Source: Celerinatantimonas diazotrophica (GTDB taxonomy: Bacteria; Pseudomonadota; Gammaproteobacteria; Enterobacterales; Celerinatantimonadaceae). From it: 64,000 nt of DNA. The translations under genes and the position numbers were made by a program. The notes beneath the pieces are model-generated. The model did no database searches, was not told the origin of the DNA, and saw only the letters and a program-made list of their open reading frames with translations. Each line of letters starts with the position of its first letter. The first letter of the stretch is position 1. This document shows, piece after piece, positions 47,032 through 55,645 of the stretch. The DNA lies in contig NZ_SMGD01000014.1 of assembly GCF_004339545.1 (NCBI RefSeq), forward strand, positions 302,206 to 366,205, given 5' to 3'.

Positions 47032-47068
47032 TTATTTCCTCATCCAACGTCATTGGCTGAGGAAATAA
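47032..47068. terminator. Hairpin between rluC and maf
   Basis: TTATTTCCTCA (47032-47042) pairs perfectly with TGAGGAAATAA (47058-47068) between the converging genes. The A/T ends of the stem provide T-tracts in both directions, fitting a bidirectional terminator. Confidence 0.7.
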
Positions 47069-47074
47069 TCGCCA

Positions 47075-47662
47075 CTACATGTTTAACATCTCTACCCCAA
47101 ACGACTCGAGAAATTCAACTAACCGAATGAGCGGCAAACCAATCAGTGTATTTGGATCCTCTCCCGTAAGGGACTTAAATAAAACAATACCACTGCCTTC
47201 GGCTTTAAAACTACCTGCACAGTATATAGGCTCTTCTACTTCGACATAACGACGAATTAAGTGTTCAGATAGTTCTCGAAACAACACGTCAAAGTGTTCG
47301 ACGCTTATTTGCCACTGATTGGTGCTGGAGTTCAATACTGCAAGCCCCGTCAAAAAACGGGCTTTTTTATTACTGGCTAGTTTAAGTTGCTCAATGGCTC
47401 GCTCTTTAGAAAGTGGCTTACCCAATATTTGATCATCAATGCAGCAAACTTGATCACTCCCAATAATAAGATGGTTGGGATAAATATCCGCTAGTGCTTT
47501 AGCTTTTTGCATCGCTAAACGCTCAACTAATGCTCGGGCCGTTTCGCCCTGGAGACGAGTCTCATCAATATCTGGAGAATGGGAATGAAACTTAATTTTG
47601 AGTTTTGCCAACAGCTCTTGGCGAAAAGGTGAGCTAGAGGCAAGAATTATAGATTGTTGCAT
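47075..47662 (-). CDS. yceF: Maf-family nucleoside triphosphate pyrophosphatase (YceF type)
   Basis: House-cleaning pyrophosphatase; the YceF subgroup prefers m7GTP. Conserved IILASSSPFRQELL at the start, DIDETRLQGE, LIIGSDQVCCIDDQILGKP with the catalytic Asp, and AGSFKAEGSGIVLF then GLPLIRLVEFL at the end. 195 residues. Its position beside rluC and upstream of yceD matches the E. coli yceF locus. Divergent from yceD. Confidence 0.92.
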   Translation of the reverse strand: MQQSIILASSSPFRQELLAKLKIKFHSHSPDIDETRLQGETARALVERLAMQKAKALADIYPNHLIIGSDQVCCIDDQILGKPLSKERAIEQLKLASNKKARFLTGLAVLNSSTNQWQISVEHFDVLFRELSEHLIRRYVEVEEPIYCAGSFKAEGSGIVLFKSLTGEDPNTLIGLPLIRLVEFLESFGVEMLNM

Positions 47663-47754
47663 AAAATCATCTCGCTATTTTAACGGACTGATTGTAAACT
47701 CTGTGCGTCGAACAAGCGAGGGCTTGTAAAGTGATTGGTTTTGATTAAAATCCT

Positions 47755-47783
47755 TTGACTATCAGGCTTTCAATCTATATGAT
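47755..47783 (+). promoter_or_regulatory. Sigma-70 promoter of the yceD-rpmF operon
   Basis: TTGACT (47755-47760), a 17-base spacer, then TATGAT (47778-47783). The expected start site is near 47790, only a few bases before the yceD ATG at 47793, so the transcript would have almost no leader. No other strong promoter is seen in the yceF-yceD gap. Confidence 0.7.
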
Positions 47784-47792
47784 GCGCGCCTT

Positions 47793-48323
47793 ATGCAAAA
47801 GGTTAAATTACCGGTTGAGGTTGAACCGTTCCGAGCGGCGAAACGCCGGCTGGATTATCAAGGCATAGTACCCGCAGGGCAAATGCCAAGACTTGCACAA
47901 GCAACCTTAGCTGTAAGTAAAGATGCTGAAGCTTCGATTCACTTTGACATTGACCCGCAAGGGCTAACAGTGATGACAGGTGAGGCAACAACTGAAGTCG
48001 TACTTGAATGCCAACGATGTGGCGAGCCATTTAATTTGGCACTACACGTTGAATTTCAATATGCTCCAGTAAATGATCATCAGTTGATGGATGAGTTACC
48101 GCAAGCATATGAACCGCTTGAGTTAAATGAAAACGGGGAATTTTACCTCCGGCAAGTTCTAGAGGACGAATTTTTATTAGCTCTGCCTTTGATTGCAATG
48201 CATTCTTTGGCCGACTGTAAAGTCCAGGAACAGGTTAGGACGTTTGGTGAAATACCGACTCAAGAAGGGAATATGCAGCCGAATCCATTTGCTATTTTAC
48301 AAAGTTTAAAAAAAGAAAATTAG
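47793..48323 (+). CDS. yceD: YceD / DUF177, 23S rRNA accumulation protein
   Basis: A 176-residue protein with a central cysteine pair, LECQRCGEPF, and ending PNPFAILQSLKKEN, the DUF177 pattern. The homologues YceD/DUF177 are tied to 23S rRNA accumulation and ribosome assembly, in keeping with the linked rpmF. The start MQKVKLPVEVEPFRAAKRRL matches E. coli YceD, so the ATG at 47793 is firm even though no ribosome-binding site precedes it. 12 bases before rpmF. Confidence 0.93.
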   Translation: MQKVKLPVEVEPFRAAKRRLDYQGIVPAGQMPRLAQATLAVSKDAEASIHFDIDPQGLTVMTGEATTEVVLECQRCGEPFNLALHVEFQYAPVNDHQLMDELPQAYEPLELNENGEFYLRQVLEDEFLLALPLIAMHSLADCKVQEQVRTFGEIPTQEGNMQPNPFAILQSLKKEN

Positions 48324-48335
48324 GAGAAAGGGTCA

Positions 48336-48509
48336 ATGGCCGTTCAACAAAACCGTAAAACCCGTTCTAAGCGTGGCATGCGTCGTTCTCATGATGCAAT
48401 CACTAACAATGCTGCACTGAGCGTTGACAAAGAAACTGGTGAAACTCACCGTCGCCATCATGTAACTGCTGATGGCTTCTATCGTGGCCGGAAAGTTATT
48501 AACAAGTAA
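48336..48509 (+). CDS. rpmF: 50S ribosomal protein L32
   Basis: 57-residue ribosomal protein, [20 protein letters not shown] at the N-terminus and [17 protein letters not shown] at the C-terminus, nearly identical in layout to E. coli L32. It has a GGAGAAAGGG ribosome-binding site. It joins yceD and plsX, the conserved gene order that links ribosome and lipid synthesis. Confidence 0.98.
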   Translation: MAVQQNRKTRSKRGMRRSHDAITNNAALSVDKETGETHRRHHVTADGFYRGRKVINK

Positions 48510-48519
48510 GGCAACGCAA

Positions 48520-49551
48520 TTGCAACGTCTAACGATTGCGTTAGATGCTATGGGGGGAGATTCTGGCCCCCCTGTCGTTATACCTGCCGTCAAACGCATT
48601 CTTGAAAACTATACTAATATTGCTGTTCACCTAGTTGGTGATCCGGTGATACTTACCCCGCTTATTGAGCATTATCAACTGCAGGAAAATCCCCGAGTTC
48701 ATCTGGTATGTACTAGTGAAGTCATATTACCTGACGACAAGCCACTAACTATTTTACGTTCGCGTCGCTCATCATCCATGGCTAAAGCCTTGCAGCTTGT
48801 TGCGGATCATCAGGCTAATGCGTGTGTAAGTGCTGGTAGCACTGGTGCACTGGTTGCTTTATCACATTCGATCTTAAAAGTTTTACCCGGAGTCGTTCGA
48901 CCAGCATTAGTCACAGCACTTCCCAATAAAAAAGGTACTAAAACACTTTTACTAGATTTAGGTGCCAATATTAATTGCAATGCCAACCTGCTTGTTCAAT
49001 TTGCAATGATGGGTTCTGTCTTAGTTGAACAACTTTGGGGCGTCAACAATCCATCGGTTGCGCTTTTGAATATTGGCAGTGAAGCAATCAAAGGGAACGA
49101 TACAATTCGTCATGCTAGTCATTTACTTACTCAAACAAAACATCTAAATTATCAAGGATTTATTGAGGGAAATCAGTTGTTCAATGGTTCATGTAATGTC
49201 ATTGTCTGTGATGGTTTCTCTGGGAATGTTGCACTAAAGACAGCTGAAGGGACTGCTGAATATTTATTAGATATATTTTCATCCTTTATGCCTAAAGGAC
49301 GTATCAAGCGATATTTAATCAGCAGACTGTTACCCGGAATCGCAACCCAACTTAATCGATATCGTCCGTCTCAATATAATGGAGCCTGTATGTTAGGCTT
49401 AAATGGTAGTGTGATTAAAAGTCATGGCAGAGCGGATAGTGATGCGTTTTATCAGGCGATCTGCGAAGCAATTGAGCAATCAAAATTGCATATCCCCGAT
49501 ATGATAGGGGAAAAAATACAAACATATCAGGCTACATTGTCAGAAAATTGA
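48520..49551 (+). CDS. plsX: PlsX, phosphate acyltransferase
   Basis: Converts acyl-ACP to acyl-phosphate for PlsY, the entry to phospholipid synthesis. Conserved LTIALDAMGGDSGPPVV, ACVSAGSTGALVAL, LLDLGANINCNANLLVQFA, VCDGFSGNVALKTAEG, and GLNGSVIKSHGRAD. The TTG at 48520, 8 bases after AAGG, gives MQRLTIALDAMGGD, equivalent to E. coli MTRLTLALDVMGGD; 343 residues. An ATG at 48472 would overlap rpmF by 38 bases and add 16 unlikely residues. The usual next gene, fabH, is absent. Confidence 0.93.
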   Translation: MQRLTIALDAMGGDSGPPVVIPAVKRILENYTNIAVHLVGDPVILTPLIEHYQLQENPRVHLVCTSEVILPDDKPLTILRSRRSSSMAKALQLVADHQANACVSAGSTGALVALSHSILKVLPGVVRPALVTALPNKKGTKTLLLDLGANINCNANLLVQFAMMGSVLVEQLWGVNNPSVALLNIGSEAIKGNDTIRHASHLLTQTKHLNYQGFIEGNQLFNGSCNVIVCDGFSGNVALKTAEGTAEYLLDIFSSFMPKGRIKRYLISRLLPGIATQLNRYRPSQYNGACMLGLNGSVIKSHGRADSDAFYQAICEAIEQSKLHIPDMIGEKIQTYQATLSEN

Positions 49552-49729
49552 TAATAAATCGCACATATTGAGGAATATTTAACCGCTTGCTTTATCCAAA
49601 GCATAGATGCCACTTGGGATGTGCTGGCGAAGTGGTTATACTTGCAAACATTAATTCATTATTTATAGTTTGCCAAGACTGCAGTCGCCTTCACGTGGGG
49701 CTGTTTAAATTTAGATATAGGAATATCTC
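49552..49729 (+). other. Gap between plsX and fabD where fabH is expected
   Basis: 178 bases with no FabH-like sequence in any frame (neither the GTGSYLP-type start nor the GGGFTWG-type end). A 63-codon frame (49587-49778) runs through it into fabD out of frame, and looks non-coding. Probably only a leader or spacer. Confidence 0.7.
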
Positions 49730-50668
49730 ATGTCGAAATTTGCATTTGTGTTTCCGGGGCAGGGATCCCAGAGTGTAGGGATGCTAGCCGAACTGGCCCA
49801 GACAAACGCAACTGTTCAGAAGACTTTTGCCCAGGCTTCAGATGCTCTGGGATATCGCATCGATGATGTTATCGCGAATGGTCCTGTCGAAAAGTTAAAT
49901 GATACGGCAGTTACCCAACCTGCGTTGCTAACATGCTCTGTTGCACTATGGCGAGTTTGGCAGGAAAGGGCTGATTTTAAGCCAGCATTTCTAGCAGGAC
50001 ATAGTCTTGGAGAATATTCAGCTTTAGCATGTGCAGGGGCCATTGATTTCTCTGATGCGGTGACACTAGTCGAATTACGTGGCCAACTCATGCAACAAGC
50101 TGTTCCTTCTGGTGTTGGTGCAATGTCGGCGATTATCGGTCTTGACAATGACACAATTATTCAGGTGTGTGAGCAAGCTGCGCAAGGTGAAGTTGTAACC
50201 GCTGTTAATTTCAACTCGCCAGGACAAGTTGTTATTGCAGGAAATAAAGCAGCAGTGGAACGCGCCAACGCTTTGTGTAAAGAAGCTGGAGCGAAACGAG
50301 CACTTCCGTTGCCGGTTAGTGTTCCATCCCATTGTGAGTTGATGCGCCCGGCGGCTGAGCAATTGGCTGAAAAACTAGACACACTCAAATTTCATCATCC
50401 ACTCTATCGCGTCATTCACAACTATAATGTATCGGTGTCTGAAAACGCCCAACAGATCAAAGAAGCTTTAATTAAACAGCTTTATAGTCCTGTAAGATGG
50501 GTTGAAATAGTTGAAATGCTTGCAAATGAAGGTGTTTCTCATTTAGTCGAGTGTGGTCCGGGTAAAGTGCTTTCTGGCTTGACTAAACGGATTAATAAAC
50601 AACTTTCGTCTGTATCGTTTAACGATACTGCATCTTTAGATGCTGCCATTGAAACAATTTCTAAATAA
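49730..50668 (+). CDS. fabD: Malonyl-CoA:ACP transacylase
   Basis: Loads malonyl from CoA onto ACP. Nucleophile Ser92 in LAGHSLGEYSALACAG, N-terminal FVFPGQGSQSVGM, and the catalytic His in PVSVPSHCELMRP. 312 residues, as in E. coli (309). 15 bases before fabG. Confidence 0.98.
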   Translation: MSKFAFVFPGQGSQSVGMLAELAQTNATVQKTFAQASDALGYRIDDVIANGPVEKLNDTAVTQPALLTCSVALWRVWQERADFKPAFLAGHSLGEYSALACAGAIDFSDAVTLVELRGQLMQQAVPSGVGAMSAIIGLDNDTIIQVCEQAAQGEVVTAVNFNSPGQVVIAGNKAAVERANALCKEAGAKRALPLPVSVPSHCELMRPAAEQLAEKLDTLKFHHPLYRVIHNYNVSVSENAQQIKEALIKQLYSPVRWVEIVEMLANEGVSHLVECGPGKVLSGLTKRINKQLSSVSFNDTASLDAAIETISK

Positions 50669-50683
50669 TAAAGGATTGATAAC

Positions 50684-51421
50684 ATGTCTTTTACCGGCCA
50701 AATAGCATTAGTGACCGGCGCTAGCCGTGGTATTGGCAAAGCGATCGCTACGGTTCTTGCCAACCGAGGTGCAACAGTTATTGGAACAGCAACATCTGAC
50801 AAAGGTGCTGAAGCAATAACCGGATATCTGCAAGCACAAGGTGGCTGTGGCATGGTTTTAAATGTCACAAATAATGAATCAATCACAGAATTATTCAACC
50901 ATATCAAGCAGCAGTATGGCGATATCGATATTCTAGTAAATAATGCCGGTATTACTCGCGATAATTTGTTAATGCGGATGAAAGATGAAGAATGGGATGA
51001 TATCATCGCCACGAATTTGACATCTGTCTTTAAATTATCGAAAACCGTTTTACGAGCTATGATGAAGAAACGGTCCGGTCGCGTAATTAATATCGGTTCA
51101 GTTGTCGGTTCTATGGGTAATGCTGGACAAACTAATTATTCAGCAGCCAAAGCCGGGTTATTAGGCTTTACACGTTCAATGGCAAAAGAAGTCGCCTCTC
51201 GTGGAATTACTGTCAATGCAGTCGCACCCGGATTTGTAGAAACAGACATGACCAGAGCCCTTGACGAAAGTCAGCGCAAGGCTATTTTAGCTGAAGTGCC
51301 AATGGCTCGACTCGGAGATCCTGAAGATATTGCGAAGACAGTTGCATTTTTAGCAAGTGATGACGCAGCATATATTACAGGTGAAACGATTCATGTTAAT
51401 GGCGGAATGTACATGGCATAA
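50684..51421 (+). CDS. fabG: 3-oxoacyl-ACP reductase
   Basis: NADPH-dependent reductase of the SDR family in fatty-acid elongation. Nucleotide motif TGASRGIGKAIA, NNAGITRDNL, and catalytic Ser139/Tyr152/Lys156 in NIGSVVG...TNYSAAKAG. 245 residues. Ends VNGGMYMA. A separate acpP promoter lies in the next gap. Confidence 0.98.
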   Translation: MSFTGQIALVTGASRGIGKAIATVLANRGATVIGTATSDKGAEAITGYLQAQGGCGMVLNVTNNESITELFNHIKQQYGDIDILVNNAGITRDNLLMRMKDEEWDDIIATNLTSVFKLSKTVLRAMMKKRSGRVINIGSVVGSMGNAGQTNYSAAKAGLLGFTRSMAKEVASRGITVNAVAPGFVETDMTRALDESQRKAILAEVPMARLGDPEDIAKTVAFLASDDAAYITGETIHVNGGMYMA

Positions 51422-51499
51422 TCACTTTTAAAGTGATTAAATAAGGCATTCTCCGTTAAATTCAGTGATAAATCGCGAAAGCGATCATGCAACTAGGGG

Positions 51500-51527
51500 T
51501 TGCAACTTTTCGCGGTTTGAATACACT
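51500..51527 (+). promoter_or_regulatory. acpP promoter
   Basis: TTGCAA (51500-51505), 16-base spacer, TACACT (51522-51527) in the 151-base fabG-acpP gap. E. coli acpP also has its own strong promoter in this gap, fitting the high demand for ACP. Confidence 0.6.
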
Positions 51528-51572
51528 ATCGCAACAACGCAAAAGCGTATTATACAAAGGAAAATTATTGTC

Positions 51573-51809
51573 ATGAGCACAATCGAAGAACGTGTAAAGA
51601 AGATTATCATCGAACAGCTTGGTGTTGGTGAAGATGAAGTAAAACCAGAAGCATCATTCGTTGATGACTTGGGTGCTGATTCTTTGGATACTGTTGAGCT
51701 GGTGATGGCTCTGGAAGAAGAGTTTGATACTGAGATTCCAGATGAAGAAGCTGAAAAAATCACTACCGTTCAAACAGCTATTGATTACATTCTTGCTAAT
51801 CAAGACTAA
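51573..51809 (+). CDS. acpP: Acyl carrier protein
   Basis: 78-residue acidic carrier protein. Ser37 in [15 protein letters not shown] takes the 4'-phosphopantetheine arm. The ATG at 51573 gives [18 protein letters not shown], identical in pattern to E. coli, with an AAAGGAAAA ribosome-binding site. An open frame upstream to 51465 lies in the promoter region and is not coding. Confidence 0.99.
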   Translation: MSTIEERVKKIIIEQLGVGEDEVKPEASFVDDLGADSLDTVELVMALEEEFDTEIPDEEAEKITTVQTAIDYILANQD

Positions 51810-51815
51810 TCTTCT

Positions 51816-51842
51816 AAAACAGGCAGTTTGACTGCCTGTTTT
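51816..51842 (+). terminator. Terminator after acpP
   Basis: AAAACAGGCAG/CTGCCTGTTTT around TTTGA. It may be a partial terminator giving excess acpP mRNA over the downstream fabF. Confidence 0.85.
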
Positions 51843-51886
51843 GATCTCACTCTTTATTTCGTATTCCCATTTCTGGAGGCTAATCT

Positions 51887-53119
51887 GTGACAAAACGCAG
51901 AGTGGTTGTAACCGGCATTGGTATGTTGTCGCCGGTAGGAAATACGGCGGAAGATTCTTGGAAAGCTCTCCTTGCAGGCCAAAGCGGTATTGGACCCATT
52001 GAGCATTTCGATACAGAGGCCTTTCCAACTCGTTTCGCTGGCTTAGTTAAAAACTTTGATGCTGATAAATATATCCCCAAAAAAGATCAACGTAAAACTG
52101 ATCTTTTTATTCAATACGGCATAGCAGCCGGTTTGATGGCACTTGAAGACTCAGCTATTGAAGTAACAGATGACAACGCAGAACGGATTGGCTTATCCAT
52201 TGGTTCTGGGATTGGTGGTTTAGGTTTAATCGAACAAAACCACACAAGCTTGATGAATCAAGGACCCCGTAAAATCAGTCCTTTTTTTGTTCCATCGACA
52301 ATCATTAATATGGTTGCAGGGCACCTGTCGATTAAAACAGGAATTAAAGGACCCAACATTGCAGTAACGACTGCATGTACAACCGGAACTCATTCAATTG
52401 GTCTTGCGGCAAGATTAATCGCCTATGGGGATGCGGATGTCATGCTCGCCGGTGGTTCAGAAAAAGCATCGACCGAACTTGGTATGGGCGGCTTTGCCGC
52501 AGCTCGAGCGCTTAGTAGCCGCAACGATGACCCGCAACATGCGAGTCGGCCATGGGATAAAGACCGAGATGGGTTTGTCTTAGGTGATGGTGCTGGTGTT
52601 ATGGTGTTAGAAGAGTATGAACACGCCAAAGCTCGTGGTGCTAAAATTTATGCCGAACTCGTTGGTTTTGGAATGAGTGGTGACGCACATCATATTACGG
52701 CACCTTCAGGTGATGGCGCCGTATTAGCGATGAAAAATGCCCTTAAAGATGCCAAAGTTGATCCGTCTGTTGTGGGATACGTTAATGCTCATGGCACCTC
52801 GACACCTACTGGCGATGTGGCAGAAAGCAATGCGGTTAAAAGTGTCTTTGGTGATCATGCTTACCATTTGTTGGTTAGCTCAACCAAATCGATGACCGGG
52901 CATTTATTAGGTGCTGCCGGAGCTGTTGAAGCGATTGTCTCGGTGTTAGCTCTTCGAGATCAAATTGCTCCACCAACCATTAATCTGGATAATCCTGATG
53001 AAGGATGTGATTTGGATTATGTTGCCAATGAAGCTCGCCCTGTTGAACTTGAATATACCTTATCCAATTCATTTGGATTTGGTGGCACAAATGGTTCTTT
53101 ACTGTTTAAAAAAATATAG
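51887..53119 (+). CDS. fabF: 3-oxoacyl-ACP synthase II
   Basis: Condensing enzyme of fatty-acid elongation, needed in E. coli for temperature control of unsaturated chains. Active-site Cys164 ([13 protein letters not shown]), His in [11 protein letters not shown] and His in [15 protein letters not shown]. 410 residues. GTG start after GGAGG, giving [19 protein letters not shown]. The window has no other ketoacyl synthase. Confidence 0.98.
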   Translation: MTKRRVVVTGIGMLSPVGNTAEDSWKALLAGQSGIGPIEHFDTEAFPTRFAGLVKNFDADKYIPKKDQRKTDLFIQYGIAAGLMALEDSAIEVTDDNAERIGLSIGSGIGGLGLIEQNHTSLMNQGPRKISPFFVPSTIINMVAGHLSIKTGIKGPNIAVTTACTTGTHSIGLAARLIAYGDADVMLAGGSEKASTELGMGGFAAARALSSRNDDPQHASRPWDKDRDGFVLGDGAGVMVLEEYEHAKARGAKIYAELVGFGMSGDAHHITAPSGDGAVLAMKNALKDAKVDPSVVGYVNAHGTSTPTGDVAESNAVKSVFGDHAYHLLVSSTKSMTGHLLGAAGAVEAIVSVLALRDQIAPPTINLDNPDEGCDLDYVANEARPVELEYTLSNSFGFGGTNGSLLFKKI

Positions 53120-53198
53120 TTTAACTGTCATTTGAGCATTGAGCCTGATGTCGCTAATATGGCATCGGGCTTTTTTATACCCAAATTAAGGAGTCTCT

Positions 53199-54011
53199 GT
53201 GATAAAGCACTGGGTAAATGGACAACCATCCGACTCGCTACCGGTAGAGGATCGCGGTTTACAATATGGTGACGGATTTTTTACGACGATGGCAGTGCGG
53301 AATGGGAAAATACAAAACTTAGATTATCATCAGATTCGTATTTCGCATGGATTAAGGTTACTCAATTTTTCAGTTGATGTTGCTAAAATCTGGCAATTCA
53401 CTGAGCAAAAGGCAACATCGCTGAATGATGGTGGATTAAAACTAACCATTACCCGTGGCGTCGGTGGAAGAGGCTACCAAAGTCCCGAACATCCTTCGCC
53501 AAACTGGATTATTAGTAGTTTTGCGTTGCCTCCTATTTATAAGGAATGGCAAGAAGTCGGGGTGCGATTAGCCTTAGCAAAAACCAGACTCGCGGTCGGA
53601 AATGTTTTTAGTCATTTAAAAACGCTGAATAGAATAGAGCAGGTGGCTCTTAAACAAGAATTAACCAAGGATAATGACGAGCTATTGGTATTAGATTATC
53701 TGGGGAATGTCAGTGAAGCTATCACTGCGAATGTGTTCTGGCGTAAAGGCAAAAAAATATACACCCCAGAACTTAAGTTAGCCGGTGTATTTGGGACTCA
53801 GCGCAGTTACCTTATAGAGAAATTACAACATCGTGAATTTGCTGATTTCGAGTTAAATATTGATAATTATCCACTTGCTCATATTCAAAACTCCGACGAG
53901 ATATGGTTAACCAATAGTTTGTTACCAATTGTACCGGTGCGACAGTTTGAGTCCAAGACATATCAAGATTTCTCATTTACTCAACGTTTATTAGGGGATC
54001 TAGGATACTAA
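53199..54011 (+). CDS. pabC: Aminodeoxychorismate lyase
   Basis: PLP fold type IV enzyme that releases pyruvate from aminodeoxychorismate to form p-aminobenzoate for folate. Conserved DRGLQYGDGFFTTMAV, SRGxGGRGY-type TRGVGGRGYQSP, and Lys in HLKTLNRIEQV. GTG start after AAGGAG; 270 residues (E. coli 269). It is between fabF and mltG, as in E. coli. Confidence 0.95.
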   Translation: MIKHWVNGQPSDSLPVEDRGLQYGDGFFTTMAVRNGKIQNLDYHQIRISHGLRLLNFSVDVAKIWQFTEQKATSLNDGGLKLTITRGVGGRGYQSPEHPSPNWIISSFALPPIYKEWQEVGVRLALAKTRLAVGNVFSHLKTLNRIEQVALKQELTKDNDELLVLDYLGNVSEAITANVFWRKGKKIYTPELKLAGVFGTQRSYLIEKLQHREFADFELNIDNYPLAHIQNSDEIWLTNSLLPIVPVRQFESKTYQDFSFTQRLLGDLGY

Positions 54012-54017
54012 TTGCCC

Positions 54018-55010
54018 ATGCGAAAAGCTTTCTTAATCATCAGTTTATTCCTCGTCATTGGTTTAAGTGGATTGTTGTTTAAAGGGTATAAGTTCGCTCA
54101 TCAACTATGGATAAAACCAAACTTAACCAAATCACAACTATACACGCTTAAACCAGGTGAGCGCCTAATTGACGTTCTTTCTCAATTAACTGTACTCAAT
54201 AAAACGCAGCAAATTAGCTTAAAATTTTGGTTTCGAATTCATCCCAAGTTGGCAAGAATTAAAGCTGGAACTTATGAACTCCCAGCTCAATCTAGTTTCG
54301 CGGATATCGCTGCGATTCTCCGGTCCGGGAAAGTATATCAGTACCATTTAACATTAGTTGAGGGCGAAACCTTATCGCAGTGGTGGCAGCGACTTAGCAA
54401 TTCACCAGGATTGATCCCACCGCAGAAGTCACCAGAAGAAATTGCAGCTCAACTCAAGGCGCCATCGACTAATCTGGAAGGATTATTATTACCTGAAACT
54501 TATTATTATACGCACGGAACGAAAGCCATTGCAGTCATTCGCAGAGCTTATCATTCGATGGAACAAATAAGCTCGCAATTATGGGAAAATCGCGATAAAG
54601 ATTTACCGCTTACCTCACGTTATCAACTGATTATTCTCGCTTCATTGATCCAGAAAGAGACCGGCATTAATAGCGAAATGCCGAAAGTAGCATCTGTTTT
54701 TGTGAATCGTTTACATAAAGGCATGCGTTTGCAGACAGATCCGACTGTCATCTATGGATTAGGCGATGCCTATAACGGTCATATAACGCGAGCCGATCTC
54801 AAAGCTAAAAATGCGTATAATACGTATGTGATTCATGGCTTACCGCCAACCCCCATCGCTATGCCAGGGAAAGTTGCGCTAAAAGCAGCGGCTCATCCAG
54901 AACAAACCCACTATTATTATTTTGTTGCCGATGGAACTGGTGGTCATCATTTTTCACAAACATTGAAACAACATAATCGTGCTGTAAGGAAATATATATT
55001 AAACCGATGA
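54018..55010 (+). CDS. mltG: MltG, endolytic murein transglycosylase
   Basis: Inner-membrane enzyme that cleaves nascent glycan strands. One N-terminal membrane segment (AFLIISLFLVIGLSGLLF), a LysM-like region, then the YceG-like domain with the catalytic Glu in LASLIQKETGINSEMPKVAS and LQTDPTVIYGLGDAYNGHIT. The ATG at 54018 is chosen over an in-frame TTG at 54012; 330 residues. It overlaps tmk by 4 bases. Confidence 0.96.
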   Translation: MRKAFLIISLFLVIGLSGLLFKGYKFAHQLWIKPNLTKSQLYTLKPGERLIDVLSQLTVLNKTQQISLKFWFRIHPKLARIKAGTYELPAQSSFADIAAILRSGKVYQYHLTLVEGETLSQWWQRLSNSPGLIPPQKSPEEIAAQLKAPSTNLEGLLLPETYYYTHGTKAIAVIRRAYHSMEQISSQLWENRDKDLPLTSRYQLIILASLIQKETGINSEMPKVASVFVNRLHKGMRLQTDPTVIYGLGDAYNGHITRADLKAKNAYNTYVIHGLPPTPIAMPGKVALKAAAHPEQTHYYYFVADGTGGHHFSQTLKQHNRAVRKYILNR

Positions 55011-55645
55011 ACAAAGGCCAATTTATAGTTATAGAAGGGTTAGAAGGCGCTGGTAAAAGTACTGCTCTAGAAACCTTAAAAGAATGCCTGACAAAACAAG
55101 GTATTGATTTTATTGCGACTCGAGAGCCGGGCGGCACCCCTCTGGCAGAACAGTTACGTGATATTCTAAAGCACTATCAAGATGAAGCAATTACAGCCCA
55201 AAGCGAGCTATTGTTGATGTATGCAGCACGCAGCCAGTTGGTTGAAAACGTGATTAAGCCCGCTTTAAACCAGGGTAAGTGGGTCTTAGGTGACCGCCAT
55301 GATCTTAGTTCGCGCGCTTACCAAGGGGGGGGACGTCAAATCTCAATGGATACACTAAATCAATTACGTGATTTAACATTAGGAAATTTTAGGCCTGCCT
55401 TAACACTTTATCTAGACATCGATCCCGTCAAAGGGCTTGCCAGAGCGAAGGCTCGTGGTCAACTTGATAGGATAGAGCAACAGCAATTAGACTTTTTCAA
55501 ACGAGCGAGAGCGGTGTATCTGGATGAAGTCACCCGCAACCCCCAATGTATCAAAATCGACGCGGGACAATCACTCGATGATGTTCAGCAGTCCATAAGA
55601 AAAATAGTTACCAACTTTTTGCATAAGCCAAGTTATGATTACTAG
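55007..55645 (+). CDS. tmk: Thymidylate kinase
   Basis: Phosphorylates dTMP to dTDP. P-loop IEGLEGAGKSTALETL, DR(E/H) motif in GDRHDLSSRAYQGGGRQI, and LID-region arginines in ARAKARGQLDRIEQQ. TREPGGTPLAEQLR is conserved. 212 residues. Overlaps holB by 11 bases. Confidence 0.97.
   Translation: MNKGQFIVIEGLEGAGKSTALETLKECLTKQGIDFIATREPGGTPLAEQLRDILKHYQDEAITAQSELLLMYAARSQLVENVIKPALNQGKWVLGDRHDLSSRAYQGGGRQISMDTLNQLRDLTLGNFRPALTLYLDIDPVKGLARAKARGQLDRIEQQQLDFFKRARAVYLDEVTRNPQCIKIDAGQSLDDVQQSIRKIVTNFLHKPSYDY

Noticed and set aside
49587-49778. 63-codon frame between plsX and fabD as a fabH remnant
   Set aside because: No FabH motif in it, and it runs into fabD out of frame.
51465-51572. Upstream extension of AcpP
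   Set aside because: It covers the acpP promoter; the ACP family starts at MSTIEERV.
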